DNA of 56,688 nucleotides from Bacteroidota bacterium (GTDB taxonomy: Bacteria > Bacteroidota > Bacteroidia > UBA7662 > JAIXUI01): positions 1 to 56,688 of the forward strand of contig JAIXUI010000075.1 in assembly GCA_027484125.1 (NCBI GenBank). The letters run 5' to 3'. Under the pieces are notes generated by a model, which worked only from the letters and a program-made list of their open reading frames with translations, had not been told where the DNA came from and did not search any database. This document shows, in pieces, positions 32,872 to 40,957 of this stretch (position 1 is the stretch's first letter; the number at the start of each line of letters is the position of its first letter). The position numbers were made by a program, and so were the translations under genes.

Positions 32872-33768
32872 ATGAGTGCAGATAAAAAAGACAAAAAACC
32901 TGCTTTGGGTAGAGGATTAGGTGCATTGCTGAACGCAGAAGCAACAGTAGCAGCTGTTACAGGCCCTGTTCAACAGCTTCCGAGAATTCCGGTAGATGCC
33001 ATTGAGAATAATCCCTATCAACCAAGAACGGAATTTGAACAAAAAGCACTGGAGGAATTGGCGGACTCTATCCGTTTGCACGGAATCATTCAGCCTATTT
33101 CTGTAAGAAAGCTAGGTGCTAACCAGTATCAGTTAATCAGTGGAGAGCGTAGAACTCGCGCTGCTCGATTAGCAGGATTGAAAGAAATTCCAGCCTACGT
33201 CATTGAAACGGATAACCGTGGCATGATTGAAATGGCTATCATCGAGAACATTCAGCGTGAAGATCTGAATGCCATTGAAGTGGCTATTTCTTTCCAACGA
33301 TTAATGGATGAATGTCAGCTTAAACAAGAAGAACTAGCCGGAAGGGTGGGGAAGGAACGGTCAACCGTTACCAACTACCTTCGTTTACTTCGATTGCCTC
33401 CCGATGTTCAAGTTGCAGTACGTGATGGGAAAATTTCTATGGGACATGCCCGTGCATTAGCCGGTTTGGAAAATATCGACCACCAATTGGCTGCATTCAA
33501 GGAAATTGTGAAGCAGGAATTGAGTGTTAGAAAGGCAGAAGAATTGGTTCGGAATATGGGAACTAAGCCAGCTTCTGCTTCAAAAAAGCAAGCACCTCCT
33601 CCGGAACCTGAATTGCCGGCTCAATATCGAGAAATACAAAGTCAACTGAGCAGTCGCTTTTCTTCTAAAATCAACATCAAGGTGAGTGGAGAAGGCAAAG
33701 GTGAAATTGTAATTCCTTTTCTGAATACCGATGATTTCAATCGGTTGTTAGAACTTTTAGAAGGATAA
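32872..33768 (+). CDS. parB: Chromosome-partitioning protein ParB (Spo0J)
   Basis: A 298-residue CTP-dependent DNA clamp that loads at parS sites. The N-terminus has KPALGRGLGALL, a ParA-activating motif common to the family. The CTP-binding domain shows NPYQPR and the GERRTRAA box, followed by IENIQREDLNAIE and a helix-turn-helix region (QEELAGRVGKERSTVTNYLRLL) for parS recognition. The C-terminal 60 residues form the dimerisation domain. I found no sequence resembling a parS site (GTTTCACGTGAAAC-like) in the window. Co-transcribed with parA and the DUF5683 gene. Confidence 0.97.
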   Translation: MSADKKDKKPALGRGLGALLNAEATVAAVTGPVQQLPRIPVDAIENNPYQPRTEFEQKALEELADSIRLHGIIQPISVRKLGANQYQLISGERRTRAARLAGLKEIPAYVIETDNRGMIEMAIIENIQREDLNAIEVAISFQRLMDECQLKQEELAGRVGKERSTVTNYLRLLRLPPDVQVAVRDGKISMGHARALAGLENIDHQLAAFKEIVKQELSVRKAEELVRNMGTKPASASKKQAPPPEPELPAQYREIQSQLSSRFSSKINIKVSGEGKGEIVIPFLNTDDFNRLLELLEG

Positions 33769-33775
33769 TTCCGGC

Positions 33776-34414
33776 ATGAAGGCTTGCTGCCTGTTTATGT
33801 TGCTGCTTCTGGCAACCGCGTTCTCTGGAATGGCTCAGGCCGTACCTGATAGCATTCCGGTTGCTTCCAAAGACAGCCTCGCGAGAATCAGATTTCAGCA
33901 AGCCATCAGCGATTCTTTGTTTATCAACTTCTCCGATTCTTCTGCCAATGCCAAGGTGGGAAGACGAAGAAGTCCCAGCAAAGCGTTTCGCTTATCTTTT
34001 ATTCCTGGTCTAGGGCAGATTTACAATGGGAAATATTGGAAATTGCCTCTGGTTTATGGGTTGATGGGTTGGTCGATCTACAGCCTATCAGATCACGCCA
34101 ATCTTTATAACGTGTACAGTGGTGCTTACGCCAGGGCTTTAACCGATTCAGCTTCCGGCTTTGTAGATTTAGTAACCGGTGAAACTGCCGAAAGTGCACG
34201 CTTCAAACGCGATGTATCTCGCAGAAATCGCGATTATTTTGTCATTGTTTCTGCGGTTTGCTATGCCGTTCAAATGCTGGATGCGGTAGTTGATGCTCAT
34301 TTGTCTGATTTTAACGTTAATGACAACTTGAGTTTGCATCTTTTTAAAGAACCACCTGTTCTGATGGCCGGACATACCGTTCTGATGCCAGTGAGCATAC
34401 GCTGGCGATTTTAA
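33776..34414 (+). CDS. DUF5683 family membrane/envelope protein
   Basis: A 212-residue protein with a signal peptide (about 1-20, ending GMAQA) and a hydrophobic region characteristic of DUF5683: FIPGLGQIYNGKYWKLPLVYG (residues 78-98) resembles the PGLGQ-Y-G motif of small TM2-like domains, with a further hydrophobic stretch at about 157-175. Members follow parB in many Bacteroidota, where dapB and lepB often come next; here a thioredoxin-fold gene follows instead. The molecular function is unknown. It starts eight bases after parB and is probably in that operon. Confidence 0.85.
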   Translation: MKACCLFMLLLLATAFSGMAQAVPDSIPVASKDSLARIRFQQAISDSLFINFSDSSANAKVGRRRSPSKAFRLSFIPGLGQIYNGKYWKLPLVYGLMGWSIYSLSDHANLYNVYSGAYARALTDSASGFVDLVTGETAESARFKRDVSRRNRDYFVIVSAVCYAVQMLDAVVDAHLSDFNVNDNLSLHLFKEPPVLMAGHTVLMPVSIRWRF

Positions 34415-34466
34415 CATCCACTCATTTCTGCTCGCAAACTCTAATTTTTTTCTCAACTTTAAGTAG

Positions 34467-35618
34467 ATGAAACGATTGCTTATTTTCTTCTCTCTTAGCC
34501 TTTTTCTAGTTTTTCATGTGAAAGGTGAAGGTCAAGACGATGTCTTAAAACGACTCACAGAAGCCAGACAAATCGCCAAAAAGTCAGGGCATCTGATTAT
34601 GCTCGATTTTGAAACCGAATGGTGTGGTTTCTGTAAAGAAATGGATAAGAAAACACTTCCTTCGGATGAGGTTAAGGAGTATATGTCTTCTAACATCATC
34701 CTGGTGAAAGTGGATGCGGAAAGCGATAGTGGCCGATTTTTAGCCATGAAGTACCGTGTAAGTGGATATCCTACTTTCGTCTTTGTGGACGACAAACTGA
34801 GGGTGTTCGGAGGTTCTTTTGGATATCAGGAGCCTGCTGATTTCGTAAAAACTTTGCAGGAAATGAGAGACAACCAAGCGAAAGGCAAGTTTTTCACGGC
34901 TATTTCGTCTACACTCAAATTGCCGTTTCCTGATTTTTACCAAAAACGATTCAACAAAAACGGCAAGCGTGTTTTTGCTAAACAGGAAGTGGTGAATCAG
35001 TGGTTGGCCAAAAGAAAAACTTACGATGACGAGGTCACATTTTCTGTCATGGCCATGCATGAAATTCCAGACAAGCAATTACAATATGTCATTGCCAATC
35101 AAAAGCGATTGAAATCCATGTATGGTCCTGAAAATGTGAATGCTATTTTTTCCAGAGCGGTAGAAAAGCAGTATCGGGCTTTATTGGAGAAGCCACTTCC
35201 TCTATTGAAAAAGTGGCTTCCATCGTTGCGCCAATACAATTTCCCAGAGGCAGATCGCATGCAAAATTGGTATTTAAGAAACTATCTGCTCCACAATCGG
35301 CAGTGGGAAGAATACTTCAATGAGCTTTCGCAAGCTGTTGAGAACAAGTCAGTAACTCCTACTGAAATCAATGCAACAGGGTGGGATTTTTATGAAAAGG
35401 AAGAAGACCTTGAAGTGTGTAAAAACATGCTCCCATTCATGGAGACCATTTGTGCAAACAACCGTGATTATAATTTTTGGGATACTTATGCAGCTCTGCT
35501 TCTTAAATGCGGCAACTCAGAACTTGGTAAAGAGTGGGCTAATCGGGCTATTCAACTTGGGAAATCCTTGGAAATAGATATTAGTGGCAGTGAAAAACTG
35601 CTGGAACGATATCCATAG
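34467..35618 (+). CDS. Secreted thioredoxin-fold protein
   Basis: A 383-residue protein with signal peptide (1-20, ending VKG). A DsbD-gamma/Thioredoxin_7-like domain occupies about 30-140: LIMLDFETEWCGFCKEMDKKT carries the redox pair C-G-F-C (W52 to C56), and the cis-Pro is in VSGYPTFVFVD. The remaining 240 residues are helical, with tryptophan- and lysine-rich helices, and resemble no domain I can name; they may bind a client. Expected in the periplasm as a disulfide reductase or isomerase. It lies 52 bases after the DUF5683 gene and ends before a bidirectional terminator. Confidence 0.85.
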   Translation: MKRLLIFFSLSLFLVFHVKGEGQDDVLKRLTEARQIAKKSGHLIMLDFETEWCGFCKEMDKKTLPSDEVKEYMSSNIILVKVDAESDSGRFLAMKYRVSGYPTFVFVDDKLRVFGGSFGYQEPADFVKTLQEMRDNQAKGKFFTAISSTLKLPFPDFYQKRFNKNGKRVFAKQEVVNQWLAKRKTYDDEVTFSVMAMHEIPDKQLQYVIANQKRLKSMYGPENVNAIFSRAVEKQYRALLEKPLPLLKKWLPSLRQYNFPEADRMQNWYLRNYLLHNRQWEEYFNELSQAVENKSVTPTEINATGWDFYEKEEDLEVCKNMLPFMETICANNRDYNFWDTYAALLLKCGNSELGKEWANRAIQLGKSLEIDISGSEKLLERYP

Positions 35619-35662
35619 TTTCATGGAACCATTTGTTTCAATTGAATGACTAATAATTATAA

Positions 35663-35694
35663 AAAAAGGCGACTCTGATGAGAGTCGCCTTTTT
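35663..35694. terminator. Bidirectional intrinsic terminator
   Basis: A perfect 14-bp stem (35663-35676 with 35681-35694; core ggcgactct) with loop gatg and A/T tracts on both sides, between the convergent thioredoxin-fold gene and ahcY. Confidence 0.9.
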
Positions 35695-35716
35695 AGTTTG
35701 TTTGCTTAACTAGTGA

Positions 35717-37024
35717 TTAGTAACGGTATTGCTCTGATTTGAACGGTCCTTTTACTGACACACCAATGTATTCAGCCTGACCTTCTGAAAGTTCCTCCAG
35801 TTCAACGCCAATTTTAGCGAGATGAAGACGAGCTACCATTTCATCGAGGTGCTTAGGCAGGGTATAAACTTGGTTTTCGTACTTATCACGGTTCTGCCAA
35901 AGTTCTAACTGAGCCAAAGTTTGGTTGGTGAAGGAGTTAGACATGACGAATGAAGGGTGACCAGTAGCGCAGCCGAGGTTTACCAAACGTCCTTCTGCAA
36001 GGATGATAATTTCTTTGCCATCTACATTGTAAACATCAACCTGTGGCTTAACGGTGTATTTGGTACTTCCATAAGCGGTGTTGATCCAAGCCATGTCGAT
36101 TTCATTATCGAAGTGGCCAATGTTACAAACGATGGTTTTGTCGTTCATCATTCGGAAGTGCTTCTCGGTTACGATGTCGCGGTTACCGGTAGCGGTAATG
36201 ACGATGTTCGCGCGAGGAATAGCCGTTTCCATTTTCTTGACTTCAAACCCATCCATAGCAGCTTGAAGCGCGCAAATGGGGTCGATTTCTGTAACGATAA
36301 CACGAGCGCCAGCACCACGTAGTGACTCAGCAGTTCCTTTACCTACGTCACCATAACCTGCTACTACTGCAACTTTACCTGCCATCATCACGTCAGTAGC
36401 ACGGCGAATAGCGTCAACAGCAGACTCTTTACAGCCATATTTGTTGTCGAATTTCGACTTGGTTACACTGTCGTTGATGTTGATGGCGGGAAGTGGCAAA
36501 GTGCCCTTTTTCATACGCTGATACAGACGAAGAACGCCGGTGGTGGTTTCTTCAGAGATACCGCCGATGTTTGGAACGAGCTCCGGATAACGATCCAATA
36601 CCATGTTGGTAAGGTCGCCACCATCGTCGAGGATCATGTTGAGCGGCTGTCCACCTTCAAAAGCGAAAAGCGTTTGCTCGATACACCAGTCAAACTCTTC
36701 TTCATTCATTCCTTTCCAGGCAAAAACCGGAATCCCGGCAGCGGCAATTGCAGCAGCGGCATGGTCTTGCGTAGAGAAGATGTTACAGGAAGACCAGGTA
36801 ACTTGAGCACCCAACTCTACGAGGGTTTCAATTAAAACCGCAGTTTGGATGGTCATGTGGAGGCAGCCTGCAATACGTGCTCCGCTTAGTGGCTTAGTTG
36901 CGCCATATTGCTCGCGAAGCGCCATCAGTCCTGGCATTTCAGCTTCGGCCAAACGAATTTCTTTTCGGCCCCATTCGGCAAGGCTAATGTCCTTGACCTT
37001 GTAGTTTTGCTTTTCTGTAATCAT
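35717..37024 (-). CDS. ahcY: Adenosylhomocysteinase (S-adenosylhomocysteine hydrolase)
   Basis: A 435-residue NAD-dependent enzyme cleaving S-adenosylhomocysteine to adenosine and homocysteine in the methyl cycle. The family landmarks are complete: [61 protein letters not shown](K)YGC with the substrate Lys/Asp, the NAD-binding [13 protein letters not shown] and the C-terminal K-x-x-x-Y ending (KSEQYRY). The length and the DHAAA block fit the bacterial/eukaryotic form. A variant -7 element (TACCTTCG) lies 16 bases upstream of the ATG. Confidence 0.97.
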   Translation of the reverse strand: MITEKQNYKVKDISLAEWGRKEIRLAEAEMPGLMALREQYGATKPLSGARIAGCLHMTIQTAVLIETLVELGAQVTWSSCNIFSTQDHAAAAIAAAGIPVFAWKGMNEEEFDWCIEQTLFAFEGGQPLNMILDDGGDLTNMVLDRYPELVPNIGGISEETTTGVLRLYQRMKKGTLPLPAININDSVTKSKFDNKYGCKESAVDAIRRATDVMMAGKVAVVAGYGDVGKGTAESLRGAGARVIVTEIDPICALQAAMDGFEVKKMETAIPRANIVITATGNRDIVTEKHFRMMNDKTIVCNIGHFDNEIDMAWINTAYGSTKYTVKPQVDVYNVDGKEIIILAEGRLVNLGCATGHPSFVMSNSFTNQTLAQLELWQNRDKYENQVYTLPKHLDEMVARLHLAKIGVELEELSEGQAEYIGVSVKGPFKSEQYRY

Positions 37025-37040
37025 TCTTAAAAAAGTGTTG

Positions 37041-37048
37041 CGAAGGTA
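37041..37048 (-). promoter_or_regulatory. Variant -7 promoter element of ahcY
   Basis: The minus strand reads TACCTTCG, TAnnTTTG with one T-to-C change. The same TACCTTCG precedes the SlyD gene. Confidence 0.4.
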
Positions 37049-37071
37049 CAGCAGTATTTTTAAATTCCCGC

Positions 37072-39012
37072 ATGGTACGGAAAGCGCTATTCATACTACT
37101 GTTGGCTTATAACAACCTCTTAACTCTTAAGGCTCAGCATGTACCAACACAATTCGACCAATTAATGGGAGAGGCCCACCAATGTGCCACCTCCAAATTC
37201 CGTCATTCTAACCGTTTAGCAACAGTAACCAGCGCTCCTGAGCAAGATAAGTACGACCTTCATTATGTAAATGCTCGCTGGACTGCTTTCCCAGGCGGCA
37301 CCATGCTCAATGGTAGAATCGTTTATCATTTTAAAACACTTCATTCACTCGACTCTTTTGAACTAGACCTGGCCGATGGGATGCTGGTGTCTCAAGTGCT
37401 GCATCGGCAACAGCCGCTGGGGTGGAATCACCGCCAAAACCGACTCAGAATAGGATTTCCTCAAACTTTATCTGCACAAACTGTCGACTCGCTGGAGGTC
37501 AGCTATTCTGGCATACCGGTTTCTACCGGATTTGGCAGTTTTTATTCTGATGCCAACCGTATTCATACCCTTTCTCAACCCTATGGCGCCAGAGACTGGT
37601 GGCCAATCAAACAGGGACTGTCAGATAAAATTGACTCCCTCGATGTCGCTCTTGCTGTTCCTTTTGATCGGGTGGGGGTTTCGAATGGCATGCTAACCGG
37701 GCATTTTCCAGGTGGATTTACCGATGTCTATACCTACCGACATCGCTATCCCATTGCACCTTATTTAGTAGCCATAGCGGTAGGTCCTTACACCGTACAT
37801 GATACTACCCTGGTGGTAAGAGGCAAGAATCTTCGCATGGAACACCATGTTTACACCGACCCACCCAAATGGATTGAACAAATGGGTAATCTTCATGGCA
37901 TGTTGAATCTATTTACCGACCTTTTTGGAGAATATCCCTTTATCAAAGAAAAATACGGCCATACCGAATTTGCCTGGGGCGGAGGTATGGAACACCAAAC
38001 CAATTCTTTTATGGGAAATTATGGGTTCGAATTGACGGCCCACGAACTTGCTCACATGTGGTTTGGTGACAAAGTAACCTGTGGAACTTGGTCGGATATC
38101 TGGTTGAATGAAGGATTTGCAACTTGGATGAGTGGATTGGCTATCGAGAAACTACTCGACCCATATTGGTACAGCAGATGGAAATGGTTGCAAAAAGATA
38201 TCGTGACCCATCCGGTTTCCGGCATACGTGGAAGCATTTATCGAACAGATACTAGCTCTTCATCCACCTTGTTTTTCTATCCGCTTACCTATGCAAAGGC
38301 AGCAGCTGTGCTTCATCAATTGAGGTATCAGTTGGGTGACGACAAACTCTTTCCGGCGCTTAAACAATACTTGCAACGACCTGATTTATCCTACCAATTT
38401 GCTCGAACTCCGGACCTTAAACAAACTTTAGAGCTACATACGGGCACTGACCTTACTGACTATTTCCAGAAATGGGTTTATGGTGAAGGGTATCCCTTGG
38501 TTGGAGTAAGCTATCGGGTTAATGGGCGTTATGTTCGAACACTTACTTCTCAAGTTCCGGTAAATGGCGCTGTTGGATTTTTTAAGATGAAGTTCCCTTT
38601 GCGATTCTACAATGCTACAAGAACCGATAGTGCTGACGTTTGGATTCAACATCAGCAGAATGGCCAAGAAAACCAATTCGGTTTCAACTTTGAACCAGAT
38701 AGTGTAGCCTTCGACCCTGATAATTTGGTCTTGGCGAGAGGGAGTTTTACCCCTTTGCCCGAACAAGGCGATCCTATCGTCATCATTCATCAACCCAATT
38801 CGAAGAGAATCCTCGTTCAACTGACTAATTCCGGCAACGAGATGAAGAGGGCGTGGGTTACCAATGTGGAAGGGAAGCAAGTGCTTGAAGTGGCTACTTC
38901 ACTAAGTACTGATATGCTGGAGGTAGATTTGTCGAACCAGCAAAACGGGATTTATTTCCTTCGATTAGAGACCTCGCAAGGAACCATCATTAGAAAAGTT
39001 GCCGTTTATTAA
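37072..39012 (+). CDS. M1-family zinc aminopeptidase with T9SS sorting domain
   Basis: A 646-residue secreted metallopeptidase. Signal peptide (1-21, ending LKA). The M1 catalytic core has the exopeptidase motif GGGMEHQT at 303-310 (variant of GAMEN), the zinc site [10 protein letters not shown] with H324, E325 and H328, and the third zinc ligand E347 in [10 protein letters not shown]. The core stops near residue 540. A T9SS type A C-terminal domain follows (about 565-646) with [15 protein letters not shown] and GIYFLRLE, so the enzyme should be delivered to the cell surface or medium to trim peptides. Divergent from ahcY across 47 bases; TATTTTTA 14 bases before the ATG is a weak -7 match. 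Confidence 0.92.
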   Translation: MVRKALFILLLAYNNLLTLKAQHVPTQFDQLMGEAHQCATSKFRHSNRLATVTSAPEQDKYDLHYVNARWTAFPGGTMLNGRIVYHFKTLHSLDSFELDLADGMLVSQVLHRQQPLGWNHRQNRLRIGFPQTLSAQTVDSLEVSYSGIPVSTGFGSFYSDANRIHTLSQPYGARDWWPIKQGLSDKIDSLDVALAVPFDRVGVSNGMLTGHFPGGFTDVYTYRHRYPIAPYLVAIAVGPYTVHDTTLVVRGKNLRMEHHVYTDPPKWIEQMGNLHGMLNLFTDLFGEYPFIKEKYGHTEFAWGGGMEHQTNSFMGNYGFELTAHELAHMWFGDKVTCGTWSDIWLNEGFATWMSGLAIEKLLDPYWYSRWKWLQKDIVTHPVSGIRGSIYRTDTSSSSTLFFYPLTYAKAAAVLHQLRYQLGDDKLFPALKQYLQRPDLSYQFARTPDLKQTLELHTGTDLTDYFQKWVYGEGYPLVGVSYRVNGRYVRTLTSQVPVNGAVGFFKMKFPLRFYNATRTDSADVWIQHQQNGQENQFGFNFEPDSVAFDPDNLVLARGSFTPLPEQGDPIVIIHQPNSKRILVQLTNSGNEMKRAWVTNVEGKQVLEVATSLSTDMLEVDLSNQQNGIYFLRLETSQGTIIRKVAVY

Positions 39013-39046
39013 TGCAATTCTGCCTTGGTTGTAAGAGATAAGTAAG

Positions 39047-39160
39047 ATGTTGGGTCTAATTAAAGGGCTGTATGGGGCAGAAGAAGCGATAGGAGCTAAA
39101 GTGAGCAAGAACTCCAATAAAAAGCCAAAAACTGAAAGGACTTCGTTAACCAGCACTTAA
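39047..39160 (+). CDS. Possible small basic protein (37 aa)
   Basis: An ATG frame of 37 codons in the gap between the M1 peptidase gene and adk. The product begins hydrophobic (MLGLIKGLYGAEEAIGAKV) and ends with a Lys/Thr/Ser-rich tail. No homologue is recognised. The stop codon TAA is shared with the -7 element TAACTTTG of adk, which would place its 3' end over that promoter. It may be a chance frame; the good ATG context and the amphipathic start are the only support. Confidence 0.25.
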   Translation: MLGLIKGLYGAEEAIGAKVSKNSNKKPKTERTSLTST

Positions 39161-39165
39161 CTTTG
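39158..39165 (+). promoter_or_regulatory. -7 promoter element of adk-obgE
   Basis: TAACTTTG, a perfect TAnnTTTG, 20 bases before the adk ATG. Confidence 0.5.
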
Positions 39166-39185
39166 CAAGGCAATCACAACCACCC

Positions 39186-39761
39186 ATGCTGAACATAGTC
39201 CTTTTTGGTCCTCCAGGTGCAGGCAAAGGCACCCAGTCTGAGAAACTCATTCAAAAATTTTCACTTGTCCACCTTTCAACAGGTGACATTCTCCGAGGTG
39301 AAATCGCACAAGGAACCCCACTAGGGCTGGAAGCGAAGAAGCTAATGGATCAAGGTATCCTTGTTCCAGATGAGGTAGTGATTGGCATGATCAAGAATAG
39401 AATTGAGGCCAATGCAGCGGCCGCGGGATTTATTTTTGACGGTTTCCCGAGAACAATTGCACAAGCTGAAGCACTTGATACGTTGTTGAATGGCCGAAAT
39501 ACTCCAATTACTTGCATGCTCTCACTTAAAGTGGACGACGAAGAATTAAGTCGTCGACTTTTAGAAAGAGGCAAAGCCAGTGGTCGCCCGGATGATCAGG
39601 ACGAAAGCATTATTCGTCGCCGTATTCAGGAATACAACAATAAAACAGCCCCAGTCGCAGGATTTTATCATAATCAAGGAAAACTGGTTGATATCGAGGG
39701 AGTCGGCGCTATTGAAGCCATTTTTGAGGCACTCTGCGATGCCATTGAAGCACGTGCCTGA
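39186..39761 (+). CDS. adk: Adenylate kinase
   Basis: A 191-residue enzyme catalysing ATP + AMP to 2 ADP. P-loop [10 protein letters not shown] (8-17), the AMP-binding stretch [20 protein letters not shown] and the LID segment [20 protein letters not shown] are all present. It is the short form: the LID domain is replaced by a short loop and lacks the Cys4 zinc site of long adenylate kinases. Its TGA overlaps the ATG of obgE (TGATG). Confidence 0.97.
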   Translation: MLNIVLFGPPGAGKGTQSEKLIQKFSLVHLSTGDILRGEIAQGTPLGLEAKKLMDQGILVPDEVVIGMIKNRIEANAAAAGFIFDGFPRTIAQAEALDTLLNGRNTPITCMLSLKVDDEELSRRLLERGKASGRPDDQDESIIRRRIQEYNNKTAPVAGFYHNQGKLVDIEGVGAIEAIFEALCDAIEARA

Positions 39762-40762
39762 TGCCTGAAAGTAACTTTGTAGATTACGTTAAGATATTCA
39801 TGCGCTCCGGTAAAGGAGGCGCTGGTTCTGTACACTTTCACCGGGATAAATTCACCGCGAAAGGGGGGCCTGATGGTGGTGATGGAGGTAAAGGGGGCTC
39901 GGTTGTCATTAGAGCAAATGCTCAGATGTGGACGCTGCTTCATCTTAAATATAGAAAACACGTTTTTGCAGAACATGGTGGCATTGGAACTGGCGGTCTA
40001 AAAAAAGGCGCCGATGGAGAAGATGTCATTCTTGAAGTGCCAGTTGGTACGGTTGCTCGTGACGGTGAAACCGGTGAGTTTATCGGAGAGGTTACTGCCG
40101 ACGGCCAATCTCTTACTTTAGTTAGAGGTGGAAGAGGCGGCTTAGGTAACTGGCATTTTCGTTCTTCTACCCAACAAACGCCACGATTTGCTCAACCTGG
40201 AGAAGATTATACGGAAGGTTGGTACATTCTGGAGCTTAAAGTGCTTGCAGATGTAGGGTTGGTTGGTTTTCCTAATGCTGGTAAATCTACTTTGTTATCA
40301 GTAGTCTCTGCCGCTAAACCGGAAATTGCTGATTATCCCTTCACTACCTTGGTTCCTAATTTAGGAATCGTTCCCTACCGTGATTTCCGCTCTTTTGTTA
40401 TGGCGGATATCCCTGGAATTATTGAAGGGGCCGCTGAAGGCAGAGGCTTAGGCACACGTTTCCTTCGACACATTGAACGCAATTCTTTGCTGTTGTTTAT
40501 GGTTCCGGCCGATGCCGATAGTATCAGAGAACAATACCGCATCTTACTGAGTGAGTTAGAGCAGCACAACCCTGACTTGCTCGACAAAAAACGACTATTA
40601 GCCATTACTAAAGCCGATATGCTGGATGAACAATTGATGCAGGAAATGAGAGACACTGAACTGCCTGAAGGAATTGAGGCGCTTTTTATCTCTTCCGTTA
40701 CCGGGTTCAACATTCAACAGTTAAAAGATAAACTCTGGCAAGAGCTGGAACAGGGGCTGTAG
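39761..40762 (+). CDS. obgE: Ribosome-associated GTPase Obg
   Basis: A 333-residue GTPase acting in late 50S assembly and stress control. The glycine-rich Obg fold fills residues 1-158 ([37 protein letters not shown]). The G domain follows with G1 [10 protein letters not shown]2 region [13 protein letters not shown]3 [10 protein letters not shown]4 ITKAD and G5 ISSVTG. The C-terminal OCT domain found in some Obg proteins is absent, as is common in Bacteroidota. It is translationally coupled to adk by the TGATG overlap. Confidence 0.97.
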   Translation: MPESNFVDYVKIFMRSGKGGAGSVHFHRDKFTAKGGPDGGDGGKGGSVVIRANAQMWTLLHLKYRKHVFAEHGGIGTGGLKKGADGEDVILEVPVGTVARDGETGEFIGEVTADGQSLTLVRGGRGGLGNWHFRSSTQQTPRFAQPGEDYTEGWYILELKVLADVGLVGFPNAGKSTLLSVVSAAKPEIADYPFTTLVPNLGIVPYRDFRSFVMADIPGIIEGAAEGRGLGTRFLRHIERNSLLLFMVPADADSIREQYRILLSELEQHNPDLLDKKRLLAITKADMLDEQLMQEMRDTELPEGIEALFISSVTGFNIQQLKDKLWQELEQGL

Positions 40763-40861
40763 CCATCAAGCTATTCATTGAGCTTAGCTTGTTATAATAG
40801 TTACATTTCCCCCTTATAGTTTCTTCCTTTATAACTGCCAAATCAGTTCTTTATACACGTA

Positions 40862-40914
40862 AACGACTTGTTAGAAAAAGAGAAGATTAAATTTTCCTTT
40901 TTTAACAAGTCGTT
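40862..40914. repeat. Long inverted repeat upstream of a T9SS cargo gene
   Basis: aacgacttgtta (40862-40873) and taacaagtcgtt (40903-40914) are perfect inverted repeats; with the adjoining G-T pair and A/T pairs the stem reaches 17 bp (40862-40878 with 40898-40914) around a 19-base AT-rich loop. No T tract follows the right arm, so a standard terminator for obgE is not evident. It lies 24 bases upstream of the -7 element of the next gene. Confidence 0.7.
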
Positions 40915-40924
40915 CTTGATTTTT

Positions 40925-40935
40925 GTAACTGTTAC
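40925..40935. promoter_or_regulatory. Palindrome GTAACtGTTAC in the promoter spacer
   Basis: An 11-base palindrome lying two bases upstream of the -7 element TACATTTG (40938-40945) of the T9SS cargo gene, where a repressor would block RNA polymerase. It is short and could be chance. Confidence 0.35.
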
Positions 40936-40937
40936 AC

Positions 40938-40945
40938 TACATTTG
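40938..40945 (+). promoter_or_regulatory. -7 promoter element of the T9SS cargo gene
   Basis: TACATTTG, a perfect TAnnTTTG, 12 bases before the ATG at 40958. TTTG at 40922-40925 is closer than the usual -33 distance. Because it lies within the open frame upstream, it supports the ATG at 40958. Confidence 0.5.
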
Positions 40946-40957
40946 GAAAAAATTAGT

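Noticed and set aside
40767-40791. caagcta/tagcttg hairpin just after obgE as terminator
   Set aside because: Only seven base pairs with few G-C pairs and no T tract after the stem.
40862-40914. Inverted repeats as the boundaries of an invertible promoter
   Set aside because: Only 29 bases lie between the arms, no promoter is among them and no recombinase gene is near; the -7 element lies outside.
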